Below the pieces are notes generated by a model. The model had not been told where the DNA came from and made no database searches. It worked only from the letters and a program-made list of their open reading frames with translations. From positions 40,999,079 to 41,063,078 of the forward strand of contig CM049309.1 of the NCBI GenBank assembly GCA_026874595.1: a DNA stretch of 64,000 bases. Reading direction: 5' to 3'. This document shows positions 1-11,761 of the stretch, in pieces. How positions within the stretch are numbered: position 1 is the stretch's first letter; each line of letters opens with the position of its first letter. Made by a program: the position numbers and the translations under genes. This DNA is from Sipunculus nudus. Taxonomy: Eukaryota; Annelida; Sipuncula; Golfingiida; Sipunculidae.

Positions 1-103
1 GCTGTCTTGTTTGAGGCCGGCGTGTGTGGGGCTGTCACAGCAGACAATTCCACAGGCACTGCTTCAACAGTTGAGAATGCGAAGCACGATTCGTTGTTCA
101 TAG
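1..103 (+). CDS. possible upstream exon (tentative)
   Basis: The first 174 bases are open in frame 1, with a Ser/Thr/Asn-rich translation (for example TADNSTGTASTVENAK). This resembles the low-complexity linkers between PDZ domains of the gene downstream. A GT at 104-105 (ATAG|GTGTGT) would end the exon in phase 1, which matches the phase needed by the candidate exon at 232. The left border is outside the window. The donor is mediocre and the protein is not recognised. It could equally be part of another gene or chance open sequence. Confidence 0.25.
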   Translation, partial: LSCLRPACVGLSQQTIPQALLQQLRMRSTIRCS

Positions 104-231
104 GTGTGTTAAACAAAGGTTCATGTGACTGGACGGCAACATCATCTGTGTTTACCCAAGTCAGGTCTCGTTGTTAGGCCACCAGGGGATATTGATCTAA
201 AGGTTTTCTGATCCGCCATATGCCTCCCCAG

Positions 232-337
232 GATCCAGAATTAATCCAGTTCATCCAGGGTTTCAAATCAGACCACTAAACAATGCCGAAGAAAAAGTAT
301 GTGTTGATAGCTACCAGTGGAAACCTGTGTTGCTTCG
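232..337 (+). CDS. possible upstream exon (tentative)
   Basis: A good acceptor (TGCCTCCCCAG) at 221-231 precedes a frame reading GSRINPVHPGFQIRPL and ending near DSYQWKPVLLR, just before a TAG at 339-341. Entry phase 1 fits the candidate exon 1-103 across a 128-bp intron. Two readings are possible. It may leave by the weak donor at 338-339 (phase 2), which does not match the phase 0 entry at 5803 and would need one more unseen exon. Or it may be a terminal exon stopping at 339-341. A stronger donor (GTAAGT) at 352-353 is in another frame. The peptide is not recognised. Confidence 0.25.
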
Positions 338-359
338 GTAGTGAAGAGTATGTAAGTTG

Positions 360-1788
360 ATAATTTTCTTATTCATGATTCTGCATTTATCTAACAGGGG
401 TGGGGGCTGCCCTACCTTGCGTTGCATTACCTTAAACTACCTGGTTAGTTTTGCGGTCTTGATGCTGACAGGTGTCCCTTGATTTCATGTCCACATTGTA
501 AAACAGGGGGAAAGCCAACACACCAGCTATGGAAATATTTTTCATGCTAAATTAGAACCTGGTATCACTCCAGGTTATGTTACTTGTTTTATGGTTTGTT
601 TCTAATAGATTAATTTTCTCCTTTTTTAGGACTACACCTTTAAGCTTTATAATTAATCTCACAGTTTACATGAATCTGTGTTGGTTGAATATGTGATAAA
701 AGGTAGACATTACAAGGAGAGGAATGCTAGGACTAGACCTGGGACCAAAAGAGTATAAAGATGGCATTTTTCACCAATTGCAAACATAATTGATATGCAT
801 TTTAGTCACTCACAAGTTAAAATATGGTATCATATGAAGGTGTTGTTTGTAATTATTCACAAAAAACTACAAATACAAAACTAGGGACCATGTTACTTCA
901 TGGCCTGGGGTTGAGTAATTCAGTAAATATTAGTGAAAGTGAACAGTGATAATGTTTGTTACCAAAACCTTTAGATCATACTCATTCATGTATGTACATT
1001 GAGTATACATGTAGATGTCTGTGTTCTGTGGCACTCTTCACCTTTCCACCCATAGTTGTTTCTACTTAAGAACTTCTCTCATTAGGGATTGTGGGGATTG
1101 TTGTCCAGGCAGCAATTAAATTTCAAAATAAAAATTAATCTGAATCCAAGCAGAATACCTTTCGACATTGAACATATAAATACTATTTTATAAAATCTAT
1201 ATTAGAAAACATTCATGTGCATGGAATTTGCCTTGAACAATTCTGATATAATATGTGTGTATGGTCTGTATATACAGCCTTCACTTCATTTATACCTACA
1301 CCAGTGTTGTATTTGGAAGCCCCATTGCATTGTGGGGGAAAGAATTCCTTGACCCACAATCCCTAACCAGCAGAGTCATAGTCTTGTCAATGCAATTTCT
1401 GTGTGTAGCATTACTGTCCCATATGTTATTTATGCTATTTTAGCCTCATGTTGTGCTCATCAGATCATGTTTCAGTTCACATCAGCATGAAAATGTAAAG
1501 ATTCTATAAAATCATCACAAACCAGTTGTTGTAGATAAAAGAAAATTTGTTGAAGAATGCAGCTGCATCAAGTTACCGGTAGTACATGTCTACAGAAAAT
1601 GAAGCCTAACTTTACAAGAAGACAACATAGAACTTATATCCGTTTAAAATTCAAGACCTCTTTTCAAGGTAGAATAGTAACCAATCATATGTAGTAATTT
1701 TGTTATCTGAAAGAGTTCAAAGGCAAAAAATATAAGTAACTCTCACTGAGCACTCACATTGAGGTGTAGAAGAGAATCGAACCTGACC
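360..1788. other. intron or flank, nothing recognised
   Basis: AT-rich DNA with many stops in all frames. The short frame at 1255-1443 shows no recognisable motif and no splice or start context. No repeat boundary was found by eye. Confidence 0.5.
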
Positions 1789-2065
1789 AGCTTCTTTGTC
1801 TCAGGGGTAGAGCACACGACTCAAAGCTGGGAGATTGTGAGGTCAATTCTCAGCTGAAACAGGGGTTCCTCATAGGTATGACCCAGCAATTGGGAAGATT
1901 ACGCACCAAAGGGCTGCAGGTGCAGTAGTCACCAGGAAGCGTGTGATACTGCCATGTCATGTAGTCCTAAACCCAAATGGAATTCTGCAAATGTACATAT
2001 ACATAGTTAAGTTAGCATTAAAAAATGGATGCAGTTACTGCCACCAAAAAATGTGTTAAAAAAAG
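1789..2065 (+). mobile_element. tRNA-derived SINE, degraded copy 1
   Basis: The head has a pol III A-box-like sequence (TCTCAGGGGTAGAGC) and the phrase ACTCAAAGC.GGGAGAT shared with the copies at 8822, 26022 and 57287. The shared body includes GTGTGATACTGCC and GTACATATACATAGTTAAG, and the tail is A-rich. Compared with the 26-kb copy it lacks a block after the head, so it is internally deleted. SINEs of this kind are transcribed by RNA polymerase III and moved by a LINE partner; none is seen here. Confidence 0.8.
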
Positions 2066-2636
2066 AATAAAACCATGATTCCTATCAATTTTAAAGATTT
2101 GTTTGGGTATCAACCTAACGTTTGGTGTAATTTGTTGTGAATATGTATATAGTCCTTGTGTTTTATTATACTATATCTCTTAAGAGAGAAATAAATTTCA
2201 ATTGTTTAAGCCAAGCTGTGTTTACTAACCTTAAATTTAAATAAGCTTTTCTGCATGATATTGTAATTTATTGTTTTTGTTGTAATTTGAGATTCAACGT
2301 TGGCCACTACATTAGGACATATTTCTGCATCAGCACAGTTTCTTCTTATGTACATGTTGCATGAATAATTTTACTTAATATTGTTTACTTGTGTGTATAT
2401 GTGAAATGAATAGAGTTAAATGGAACATCAAATTGTAGGCTACATGGTGTGTTGCAACTTTATATGTGTAAACTTGCTACTGCTTACTGATGTTATTGAA
2501 TTAATTTGATCAGCAGTTTGATACTATTCCAAAGATTTATAATTTTGAATAAATTTGATCAAGAGGAACATTCAGAGAATAAGTTGAATTTTATTTGGGG
2601 GGGGGATTTATGGTTGAAATAAACTTATAAATTTTT

Positions 2637-5266
2637 AGCTCAGCTGACTATAAGACATTGTCCGTCGTCCGTCCGTCTGTCCGTCTGTCCATCCGTCCGT
2701 CCATAGATGTGGCACGTTTTGAAACCGTGAGACCTAGGAATCCAAAATTCGGCATAATGTTAGATGTCCCCAAGATCTCCTACCAAGCCGAAAACTGGGT
2801 CTTTGCAACTTAGTTCCTTTTAGAAATTAAGGAAAAAACCTCAATTTTTTATTAAAAACCTATTTTTACACTTCAGGACTGCCTAATATCAAAACCACTC
2901 ATCTGTTTTTCCTCATATTTACCATAATTATTCCTCTATATAGTTCCTATGTACATGCCAGAAATTATCTGTATTATGTAAATTTAAAAAGTTATGGGCC
3001 CAAACAATGCATTGTGTAAAAAATCAGGAAAGATATTTGATCACTTAACACAAAATATGTTAAAGCTATAAACTTTTTTTTCAGTAATATAACTTTAATT
3101 AATCAAAATTAAATTGTATACCCAAAATTAGATCAAAATCTTTTAAATTTTTTAAAATATTAACAAAAATAAAAAATTGGTACCTTAAATTTTGCCCAAC
3201 TTTGACTATGGCACGTTTTTTTCCTGTAAGTACTGTGGATTTAATTTTCACAGCATGTTTTTTTTTTTAGCATTTTGTCTGTAAACACCAAAAATTTGAA
3301 ACCAGTTGATCAAAAACTGTAGATTTTATTCAAGTTTTCAAGCACCATGTAACATATTGTTTACATCAAGCTAGTGTCATGCAGTTTGCAAGTGCTCAGC
3401 TCCCCAGCTTCAGCTCTCAGTTCCTAAAATTTGGCATGCAATTAGATGTCTCAAAAATCCCCTACCATGCCAAGAATTTGGTCACTAGGACTTAATACCT
3501 TCAAGATATTAATGAAAAACTTCATTTTTCCATTAAAAACCCATTGTTACACTTCAAGACTGCCTAATATCAAAACCACTGATCTGACTTTAATCATATA
3601 TGATATACAAATTTTCTATACATTCTCTATGCACATGCCAGAAATGATGTCAGTATTGCGTAATTGTTTTGAGTTATTGGCCCAAACATAATGCACATTG
3701 TAAAAAATCAAGAAATATATTTACTCCCTTAACAAGAGGATTGCTGAAGCCAGAGATTTTTTGTCAGGGATGTAACATTATTTAATCAAGATTCAATTGA
3801 ATACCCAAAATTAGTTCTGAATTTTTCAAATTTTATAGGTTATTAGTATAAATATAAAATTAGTACCTTAAATTTTGCCCAAATTTGACCATGGCATGTT
3901 CGTTTCCTGTGAGCACTGTTGATAAAATTTTCATATCATGCACACATAAAGATTTCAGCTTTTTAGTTTAAAAAGCTGAAAGAAATTGGCCAAAAATTGT
4001 AGCTTTTATTAATGTTTTTATGAGACCATGTCAGACCTTGGCTCTCTGTAGCACCTCTTGAGTCACCTGTATGTTGACCTTGTTGAACTTTCAGTTTCAG
4101 CAAATTATGCATGCTTGAGGTGAGGCATAAACTGGGGCTCCAGGCAGCTTATTATATAATGACCAGCCACAGTTGATCCAGGTGTCCAACCCAACACATC
4201 TAGTACTTTTAACCAACAACATAACAATAAACAATAAATTAATAAATTTTTATTGGTTTTTAATAACAAATTAAAGAAAAATAGAAAAGGAATTTGTAAG
4301 TTGATAATAACAGGAAATTAACTTGCAGTTACCGATGATATAAGAATCTTGTATCGATGGATAGAATGTCACGTATTCCAAATAACACCATGCAGTCACC
4401 TATGGTATTTTTCAGTTCAATTTTAATGATAAAAAAGTAAATCATATTATTCATTACTAATCATTAGGGATCATATGAAGGAAATAAATGATAGACAAAG
4501 ATGCAGTTGATAATATTATTATCTAGATTCCTACTGTGTCTATAGTTAGTACATTGATGTGAAATTATTCCAAAATGAATATATTACATTTTTTTAATAT
4601 AAATAAAAGCCAAAACCAGGTACTTATGATCATTATTTAAATGTGTGAATTTTGTATATTCTGGATTCTCAACATCATTGTTTGGTGAAAACTGAATAAA
4701 TACCAGACATGGTGCGAATACTTTGCAATTGTATTTAAACACGAATATGAATATGTACTCCATTATAAAATTTCTTTCATAAGAATGGGAATTCAGGTAA
4801 AAATGAAAGTATATGAATACCAGTGCAAATACCTTTAAAATGTATTAATGAATGCATTCATGAATATATTCTTTAATATTATTTTAATAATCATTTCAGT
4901 TATATTTTATTTGAAAAAATCATACTATTCTCTTAATGTCTTATTATTTTTAATAAAAATTATATTTGGGACAATATTTGTAATTTTTTTAATAAATAGT
5001 TAAACTCTTATATTATATGTTCTGCTTATAAGTTATATGCCAAAGGCAAAATCTGTGTGACAATCGCACTCCATTTGTTAATAAAATAAATGAAGTTAAT
5101 CCTCTTTCCTGTCTCCAAAGGTACTATCAAAATCATACATAAGCTAAACAACAACTCATTATACAGCTTATTTTTATTACCACATAAAACCAGCATGTGC
5201 CTCATTTCTAAAACATATTTTTTTATCATATATAACAGCTGAGCGCCGAGACCCATAGGTCCCTTG
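2637..5266 (+). mobile_element. HLE-1 copy A, Helentron-like non-autonomous element
   Basis: It begins with AGCTCAGCTGACTATAAG after a T-run and ends with CAGCTGAGCGCCGAGACC...CCCTTG before a T-run. The 10-bp subterminal repeat GCTCAGCTGA is inverted at the 3' end as CAGCTGAGC, followed by a small palindrome (GACCCATAGGTC here, one mismatch). After the head comes a CCGT/CTGT tract (2660-2705). Two diverged tandem units of roughly 680 bp follow (about 2730-3400 and 3417-4010), sharing phrases such as CACTTCA.GACTGCCTAATA. The right arm of the 5' hairpin is deleted in this copy. The short frame at 3446-3691 is inside the repeat and is not a gene. The architecture matches what I recall of pearl/DINE-1 type elements; no coding capacity is present. 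Confidence 0.75.
2655..2706. repeat. CCGT/CTGT tetranucleotide tract
   Basis: Interrupted (CCGT)n on the plus strand, which is (ACGG)n on the other. It lies near the 5' end of HLE-1 copy A, and the same tract lies at the same place in copies B and C. Confidence 0.9.
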
Positions 5267-5802
5267 TTTTATTTTTGAGATATTTTGAGTATATTTATTG
5301 AGTGTGTGAGTAACCAAAGAGGTTTCTATAGAATAAACAATCAGTCTGTTCTGCTGATGTTCCATAAATTATCACTAAAGACATTTTCCCTTGAAATTAT
5401 TGAGTGCAATTATATTTTAACATTCTATGTAGAGTTGAATAAAGATTCAAATAATTTTACTACCAGACAGTAGGCTTAATTTTTTATTTCAGTACTAATT
5501 CATTTCATTCAACCTTACTCATGCAGTGATGTATATTTTATTTACCATGTAAAAACTATATACTTATTTGAAATAGACTTCCCTGCATATACATTTTGTA
5601 TTATATTCATATTTACCCTACATATTTTCATATTCTACTATATTAAACTTGTCATATGCTATATATTTCACTGATTCTTGCATATATGCTGGCATTTAAA
5701 TTTTCATGCTGTACTGTATACAGTCACTGCAGCCTCAGCGCTCACTGGTCAGCTTTTACAGGCCTGGCATGCTCACTTCAGTACTGCATGTATATTACAC
5801 AG

Positions 5803-5901
5803 GATATAGATGTTCCAAATGTACCACCTCCGCCAATCCCAGACTCGCTTCCTCCAGCGGAACCAGCTTCAAGTCCCCCAGCTTTGCTTGCTGCCACAAA
5901 G
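5803..5901 (+). CDS. MPDZ: MPDZ-like exon, proline-rich linker
   Basis: First confident exon: 33 codons, phase 0 in and out. The acceptor is TATTACACAG|GAT and the donor AAG|GTGAGA. The translation starts DIDVPNVPPPPIPDSLPP and continues Pro/Ala/Ser-rich to ATK. This is low-complexity linker N-terminal to the PDZ domain completed at 9947-11866. It fits the long PDZ5-PDZ6 linker of vertebrate MPDZ by position rather than by residue match. PPPPIP could bind SH3, WW or EVH1 domains, but that is inference. It is the first in-phase exon of a ten-exon open frame, which is the main evidence that it is real. Confidence 0.8.
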
Positions 5902-6128
5902 GTGAGATCTGACCTTGAAATTGCTTTATTTTTCCCCCTCCTGTTTGACCTTGGCTTGACATTGAAACTCACTGTCTGATCTGCTGCACAAGAGAATGAG
6001 AAGACTGCACAAAAATAATAACCAGATCTGCACCCTTAGTACACTAACATTGTAAATAGTTTAAATATTATTATTGTAATTGTATTATTGTTATTTTAGT
6101 AATTCTGTTATATTATTATACTAATTGC

Positions 6129-7870
6129 ATCCGCCAAAACGAAGTTTTGCGGATACTATGTTTTTGACCGGGTTCCGCCGCCGCGGCCGCCGCGTTCGTT
6201 TCCGAAGAACTCCTCTGAGACTACTGGACAGATTTTTCCGAAACTTACACAAATTATCGGGTCACATGTGAACTGGTGCCTAACCAAGTGACCTTGACCT
6301 CTGACCTTTCGTCTCTGCCCAGCGTCCATTTGTGCGTCTGTTTCCACACATAAACCCATATATCTCGGGAACCGTTTGACCGATCCGGAAAAAATTTTTA
6401 CACAAATGTAGCCCTGGGAAAGCTTTATAACATACACAACAAAAGGTGGCGCCACCTGCAACCATGTTTGCACAGTGTCCATCTGTTCATCTGCCTGGGG
6501 TTAAAATCACTCATATCTCTGCAGTGATTTGACTAATTCACCTAAAATTCGGCATGCATATACATCCTAGATAGCTTTCTCGATTTTGTGACAGGTGGCG
6601 CCACCTACATTCACGTTAACGCTCCACACATAATCCCATATATCTCGGGAACCATTTGACCGATCTGGAAAAAAATTTTACACAAATGTAGCCCTGGGAT
6701 AGCTTTATAACATACACAACAAAAGGTGGCGCCACCTGCAACCATGTTTGCACAGTGTCCATCTGTTCATCTGCCTGGGGTTAAAATCACTCATATCTCT
6801 GCAGTGGTTTGACTAATTCACCTAAAATTCGGCATGCATATACATCCTAGATAGCTTTCTCGATTTTGTGACAGGTGGCGCCACCTACATTCACGTTAAC
6901 GCTCCACACATAATCCCATATATCTCGGGAACCGTTTGACCGATCCGGAAAAAAATTTTACACAAATGTAGCCCTGGGATAGCTTTATTACATACACAAC
7001 AAAAGGTGGCGCCACCTGCAACCATGTTTGCACAGTGTCCATTTGTTCATCTGCCTGGGGTTAAAATCACTCATATCTCTGCAGTGGTTTGACTAATTCA
7101 CCTAAAAATCAGCATGCATATACATCCTAGATAGCTTTCTTGATTTAATGACAGGTGGCGCCACCTACATTCACGTTAACACTCCACACATAAATCCATA
7201 TATCTCAGGAACCGTTTGACCGATCCGGAAAAATTTTTTACACAAATGTAGCCCTGGGATAGCTTTATAACATACACAACAAAAGGTGGCGCCACCTGCA
7301 ACCATGTTTGCACAGTGTCTATTTGTTAATCTGCCTGGGGTTAAAATCACTCATATCTCTGCAGTGGTTTAACTAATTCACCTAAAATTCGGCATGTGTA
7401 CATCCTAGATAGCTTTCTTGATTTATGACAGGTGGCGCCACCTACATTCACGTTTATGCTGCAGACATCCAAGCTCATATCTCGGGAACCGTTTGACCAA
7501 TCAGGAAAAAATTTTTACACAAATGTAGCCCTTGGATAGCTTTATAACATGAATAAAAATGGTGGCGCCACCTGCAGCCATTTTTGCACAGCGTCCATCT
7601 GTTTGTCTGCTGTAGGATAAAATTACTCATATCTCTGCAGTGGTTTGACTTTTCCACATGAAATTTTGCATGTGTATATATCTTGGATAGTTTCTCGTTC
7701 AAATAACAGGTGGCGCCACCTACAATCATGTTTATGTGGCAGAGATATATTCTAATATTTAACACATGTAACTCTATATCCCCTTGCCACTCAATCAATG
7801 CCTTACTTCACCCGTCCTTCTCTGATTTTGGCGGATACACGTAGTCGCTTGTCGACTACCCGTATTCTAG
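6129..7870 (+). mobile_element. HLE-2, Helentron-like element of 280-bp repeats
   Basis: The 5' end is ATCCGCCAAAACGAAGTTTT followed by GCGGAT, a hairpin with a GAA loop and one bulged C. The 3' end has TTTTGGCGGAT, the exact inverse of ATCCGCCAAAA. It is followed by a perfect 7-bp hairpin (GTAGTCG-cttgt-CGACTAC) and ends CTAG before TT. A GC-rich patch (GCCGCGGCCGCCGCG) follows the head. The body is about five tandem units: TATCTCGGGA or its variants recurs at 6361, 6641, 6921, 7201 and 7478, giving periods of 280, 280, 280 and 277. Open frames inside (6156-6482 and 7475-7798, minus strand) are by-products of the repeats. Confidence 0.8.
6341..7740. repeat. 280-bp tandem repeat, about 5 copies
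   Basis: Each unit carries two copies of the perfect 14-nt palindrome AGGTGGCGCCACCT, one in the context AAAAGGTGGCGCCACCTGCA and one in CAGGTGGCGCCACCTACA. The middle three units are almost identical by eye and the edge units are more diverged. Confidence 0.9.
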
Positions 7871-7880
7871 TTATTACTTG

Positions 7881-8383
7881 CAGTGATATAGTTGAGTCCA
7901 CACCATCTTAGTTTGAGTGCAAATCTGAGTAAAGGACACTTAAGTCCAAGTGTGAGTCCAAGTGTTCTAGTCTAATCCACATTCTTCAAGTTATAGTCAT
8001 TTGGAACTCAAGTCCAAGTCCAATACAAATCTTATTGAAAGAAATAAAAAAAAGGATATTTGAGATAATCATGCAAATATTATGTTAGTTTACGAGTGGC
8101 CTTTACTTGAATGTTTAATTATGTTTAGCCCCTGATGCAGAACTATAACTTGGTCCGATGTTGTAATATTCTGTTATTAGTTCAACCATATGCACAATCT
8201 TTATACAGTTTATTACAGAGTATTCTTTTCTACTGGACTCGAGATGGACTGACTTCTTGAGTCCTTGCCTCCAAGGTCGAGTACAAGTCTGAGTCCAGGA
8301 CCATCGAGTCTGAGTCAGAGTCCTTAAAAAAGTGGACTCAAGTCTTGACTCAAGTCCAAGTCCAGACTTGTCCTACATCATTG
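7881..8383. mobile_element. hAT-like MITE (tentative)
   Basis: The left end is CAGTGATATAG and the right end CTACATCATTG, which in inverse reads CAATGATGTAG, so 9 of 11 terminal bases agree. Both ends then run into GAGTCC/ACTCAAGTCC-rich sequence. Termini of the form CAGTG.TGTAG are familiar to me from hAT elements. Candidate 8-bp target duplications are poor (ATTACTTG against GGTACTGG), so it is either old or mis-bounded. It starts 10 bp after the end of HLE-2. Confidence 0.45.
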
Positions 8384-8821
8384 GGTACTGGTGCAGGTTA
8401 AGCCATGAGCTGAGCATGTTGTTGCCACTGAACCAACCAAGTAGCTCTTTGAAGAACTTTTTAATTTCTTGAACCGTCACATAAGGGTACATTTTGTAGA
8501 TTCAGTCATTATTGATCAGACTTAGATCTATGTATGCAGTCGCTAATCAAACATTGTATGCACTCCCTACCCCCTCTCACGCGGCCTGCAGATCCAGTAC
8601 AAAAAGAAAATGGCACTCCATGCTTTTGTCTACATAGGGACCTAAATGGGTCCACCAAAAATTTTTTTACTTCAATATGAATATAGAAATTATCTCATCA
8701 ACTTCTACAAGCCTCCCAGTCCTATGGGGGATGCATGATAAATATTGCCCCCAGGAGACCAAATATATTATATATGTTTGACATGCATAGTAAAACAAAT
8801 GTCAAAAGTGTGAATAATCAA

Positions 8822-9213
8822 CTGGCTTCTGTGGCCCAGGGGTAGAGCATAGGACTCAAAGCCGGGAGATTGTGAGTTCCTATTTTAGCAGAGGCGATTA
8901 TACTTTTCACGGTGGCCCCAACCTACGGTTAGCTCTCTGCAGGCTTAATGGGAAGGCCATCCCCAACAGCCATGTTTCACTCACAATTCAAGGAACCTTT
9001 TGGAGGGTCTACATTGATGTGACACAGCAATAAGGGCTATTACACACCCAGGGCCCACAGGTACAATAGTCACTGGGCCTGGTTAACTCCAGGATAAAAA
9101 TGAGAGGAAGTGTGTGATACTTTCCTGTCATGTAGTCTGAAACTGTAATGGAATTTTGCAAATGTACATATACATAGATAAGCAAGCATTAAAAAAATGG
9201 GTTAAAAAACAAC
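8822..9213 (+). mobile_element. tRNA-derived SINE, copy 2
   Basis: The head CTGTGGCCCAGGGGTAGAGC has a one-base-altered A box, followed by ACTCAAAGCCGGGAGAT. The B-box region (TGTGAGTTCCTATTTTAGC) is degraded compared with the 26-kb copy. The body includes CTCTGCAGGCTTAATGGGAAG, ATGAGAGGAAGTGTGTGATAC and GTACATATACATAG, and the tail is A-rich with repeated AAAAA. Confidence 0.85.
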
Positions 9214-9946
9214 AAAAATTATTTGAAAAACTGTGTGAATAATCCATTATCCATGCAGGTGAACTGAATTAAATGTCCATTTTAGATGTTATAAAAAAAA
9301 ATAATTGTCTTGAACGTGACTGATTTGGTGGAAGTCATCATTGTGATAGAAATGAAAGCATTTGCCACAATAATATCAATTGTATTTAATTGGAATGAGT
9401 ACTTCACAATGTCAGATATTTCTTTTTATGTTATATCTATGTATTTTTGTCCTCCGCTTCCCGGAACAGGGGACATTGATTTGGGTTTGTCTGTCTGTCT
9501 GTCTGTCCCTCTCCTTCTGTCCCTCTGTCTGTCCATATATATGGTTTTTGTTTCCATGCAATAACTATCCTAAATATTTCATGATTTCATTCAAATTTTG
9601 GTCAGTGATTGCTCTCATGCATACCTTGGTTGGGATTCGATTTCGAGTTTCTGTCTGAAAATAAATTCTCTCCAGCTCCAAAACAAAGAATATTAACGTT
9701 TGTTCCTAATTCATAATCAAAATTATGACAGGTGGAGACATCTTCAGGTAAACATAAAAACTGATACATTGATTCAGTAAGAATGAAAGACAACAAAAGG
9801 CAGAAATGAGGGACTTGAATTCCATGAATTTGCTTTTTTTTTATCCAAAATTAAGTATAGATTCTCAATAATAAGAAGAATATTGAATTCCTTCAGCAGG
9901 AGATGAGTACTATATAAATGTGATTTTTTTTTTTTTTGTTTTACAG
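9214..9946. other. intron, CTGT microsatellite and possible repeat fragment
   Basis: Non-coding. At 9450-9535 the segment CCTCCGCTTCCCGGAACAGG precedes a (CTGT)n tract. This resembles the head of another tetranucleotide-bearing element, but no 3' end was found. The T-run at 9926-9938 with TTTTACAG is the polypyrimidine tract and acceptor of the next exon. Confidence 0.5.
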
Positions 9947-10184
9947 AAAAGTGACTTTCGTTCAACTGCCAAAACGGATGTCGTTACGAGCACCACAAGT
10001 GTCCTTACAAAGCCTTCATCACCGAGTTCCACACCTAGCATATCATCACCCGTATCCCAGCCTTCACCCCTCACATCCCCAGCATCCGCTGTCCGCAATG
10101 CAGGCTTCGGGGCTGGACTCACAGCGACCCTCCCCGTCACTCTGGAAAAAACCATCAAAGTCAGAAAAGGAAACGACCAATTAG
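9947..10184 (+). CDS. MPDZ: MPDZ-like exon, Ser/Pro-rich linker and start of first PDZ
   Basis: 238 nt, phase 0 in and phase 1 out, with a long T-run and TTTTACAG acceptor and a TTAG|GTGAGA donor. The translation starts KSDFRSTAKTDVVTSTTSVL, runs through a Ser/Thr/Pro-rich stretch (SSPSSTPSISSPVSQPSP), and ends TIKVRKGNDQLG. This last part is the first beta strand and start of the carboxylate-binding loop of a PDZ domain. The junction codon is completed by the exon at 10930, giving QLGVSVEA. The Ser/Thr-rich part is probably disordered and may be phosphorylated (inference). Confidence 0.9.
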
Positions 10185-10929
10185 GTGAGAAAATTGTCAA
10201 TAAACAGACACGAAAGGTACATAGTTAATCTGTTCCTGGTGACTGCATGTGGTTCTGTGAAAGGTATTTAAGATTTTAATTAACTCCTATAAAACAATGT
10301 TGAAAGATGAAGATTGTGTTTATTGTCTCAGTATGATATATACTGTGGTCATCTATTTCTTCATTAGTGTTTCAATTCAGGAATAAATTGTGAAAATAAA
10401 ATATTGTAAATAAGAAGCCCCACAGTTGAAGACAAGTCGAAAGGTAAAAGGCCCTTGTAAAGTTTATACATTTTTGGGCATATGTTATATAATTATTAAT
10501 TCATATGATTATATAAATGCAGTGTGTAAGGTTATGTAGTTTAGGGTGAGATCGCAAACAAAGGAACTCTGGCAAAACAAAGATACAGGAAATGTTGCAG
10601 AATTTTAAATTGGCCTGACAAAATTTATTATCTAATTTTTCTGTGAGGTAAGTTATGATGCATTTTATTAAAATGTCTCACTAAAATAAGTTGAATCAGT
10701 TTTAGGTAGTATTTATTTTACAGCTGAAATGATTAATCTGCTTATTAGATCATTTTATTCAGCAAAATTAAAAAAAAAAGTCAAATTTAAGGCTTGATTA
10801 TACAACCTAAAAAAAGGAATAATTTTAGTGTAATATCTTGGCACCAGATGGCAGCACAAATGTCACATTTTAATCAGTGCAATCAAGGTGTCTCTCTCCA
10901 CATTTTATGCTACTTGTATCTGTCACCAG
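10185..10929. other. intron
   Basis: AT-rich intron in phase 1 between the two exons that build the first PDZ domain. It holds no recognised repeat. The open frame that runs into the next exon from 10794 is intronic before 10930. Confidence 0.7.
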
Positions 10930-11131
10930 GTGTCAGTGTGGAGGCAGTGGATAAGGGAATCAATGGTTGTGTGGTGAAGCAGATTGAACCTCATGGTGCT
11001 ATAGGAAAAGATGGACGCATCTGTGTTGGTGATTACATCATCAGTGTCAATAACGAAAGCATGCGTAATATCACCAATTCTCAAGCCAGAGCCATTTTGC
11101 GTCGGGCGTCCCTGCTTGGGGTGGATATTAG
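10930..11131 (+). CDS. MPDZ: MPDZ-like exon, core of first PDZ domain (PDZ6-like)
   Basis: 202 nt, phase 1 in and phase 0+2 out. The acceptor is TGTCACCAG and the donor ATTAG|GTACCA. It encodes most of a PDZ fold: GVSVEAVDKGINGCVVKQIE, then AIGKDGRICVGDYIISVN and ESMRNITNSQARAILRR. The DGRI.VGD..lSvN.ES turn and the NsQARAiLRR alpha-B helix are close to what I recall of vertebrate MPDZ/PATJ (DGRI.VGDCILSIN.ES, NAQARAMLRR.SL). PDZ domains bind C-terminal peptides of membrane receptors, junction proteins or channels. The usual GLGF loop is replaced by QLGVS, as in the vertebrate domain. No frameshift is seen. Confidence 0.95.
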
Positions 11132-11761
11132 GTACCAGAACTTTTTATGTCATATCTTAAATTAAAGGGTCTCATAAACATTAATGCGTTATATTATACC
11201 AATCCATTGAGTATATATATATATATATATATTTAAGCATGAATTTCTTAATTTTAACCAGATTCAGCAGTTCAGTGGTATCTGTTGAGAATTTCAGTAT
11301 CTTTAATCATTCCTCAAATTTCAAGAATTTAATTACCACTGAATTAGTCTGGATACAGAGAAACATATGGCATGATGTAGCTGAGCTAAAGAGTAATCTT
11401 AAAAAAACTGTACATTTGTCAAAGGTAAAGGGCTGAAGTAATTAATAATTGGTCTGAACCCAAAGAATCAGTTTCTTGGCCAGACTCCTCCAGTGTATAC
11501 TACAGTAAACTAAACTCTGACCTGGTATGATTGCTTTTTCTGGGCGAACCAGGTTTTTAGGAGGTGATACTTGCGAGGGATATCATGAATAACGAAGCTA
11601 AAATTCAGTGTACAGTAGTAGTTAAAACTGAAACACATAAAATACCATTTGAGTTGCAGATTGGTGACTGATACATTATGTTAAACCTTGATGTTTATCG
11701 TATGTAATTATCTGTAACATACCATACAACATGGATTAATCTTGAGCTTCTCCTGTTTCAG
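11132..11761. other. intron with short AT microsatellite
   Basis: Intron splitting the first PDZ domain before its last strand. An (AT)n run lies at about 11212-11232. The frame at 11239-11436 has no recognisable content. Confidence 0.7.

Noticed and set aside
5656-5802. N-terminal extension of the first PDZ-gene exon as an open frame
   Set aside because: The frame runs through a clear acceptor (TATTACACAG) at 5793-5802; the upstream part has no linker-like composition and is intron.
6129-7870. Satellite array without mobile origin
   Set aside because: Both ends have the hairpin and inverted-repeat termini of a discrete element, and a diverged copy with the same 3' end exists near 33060.
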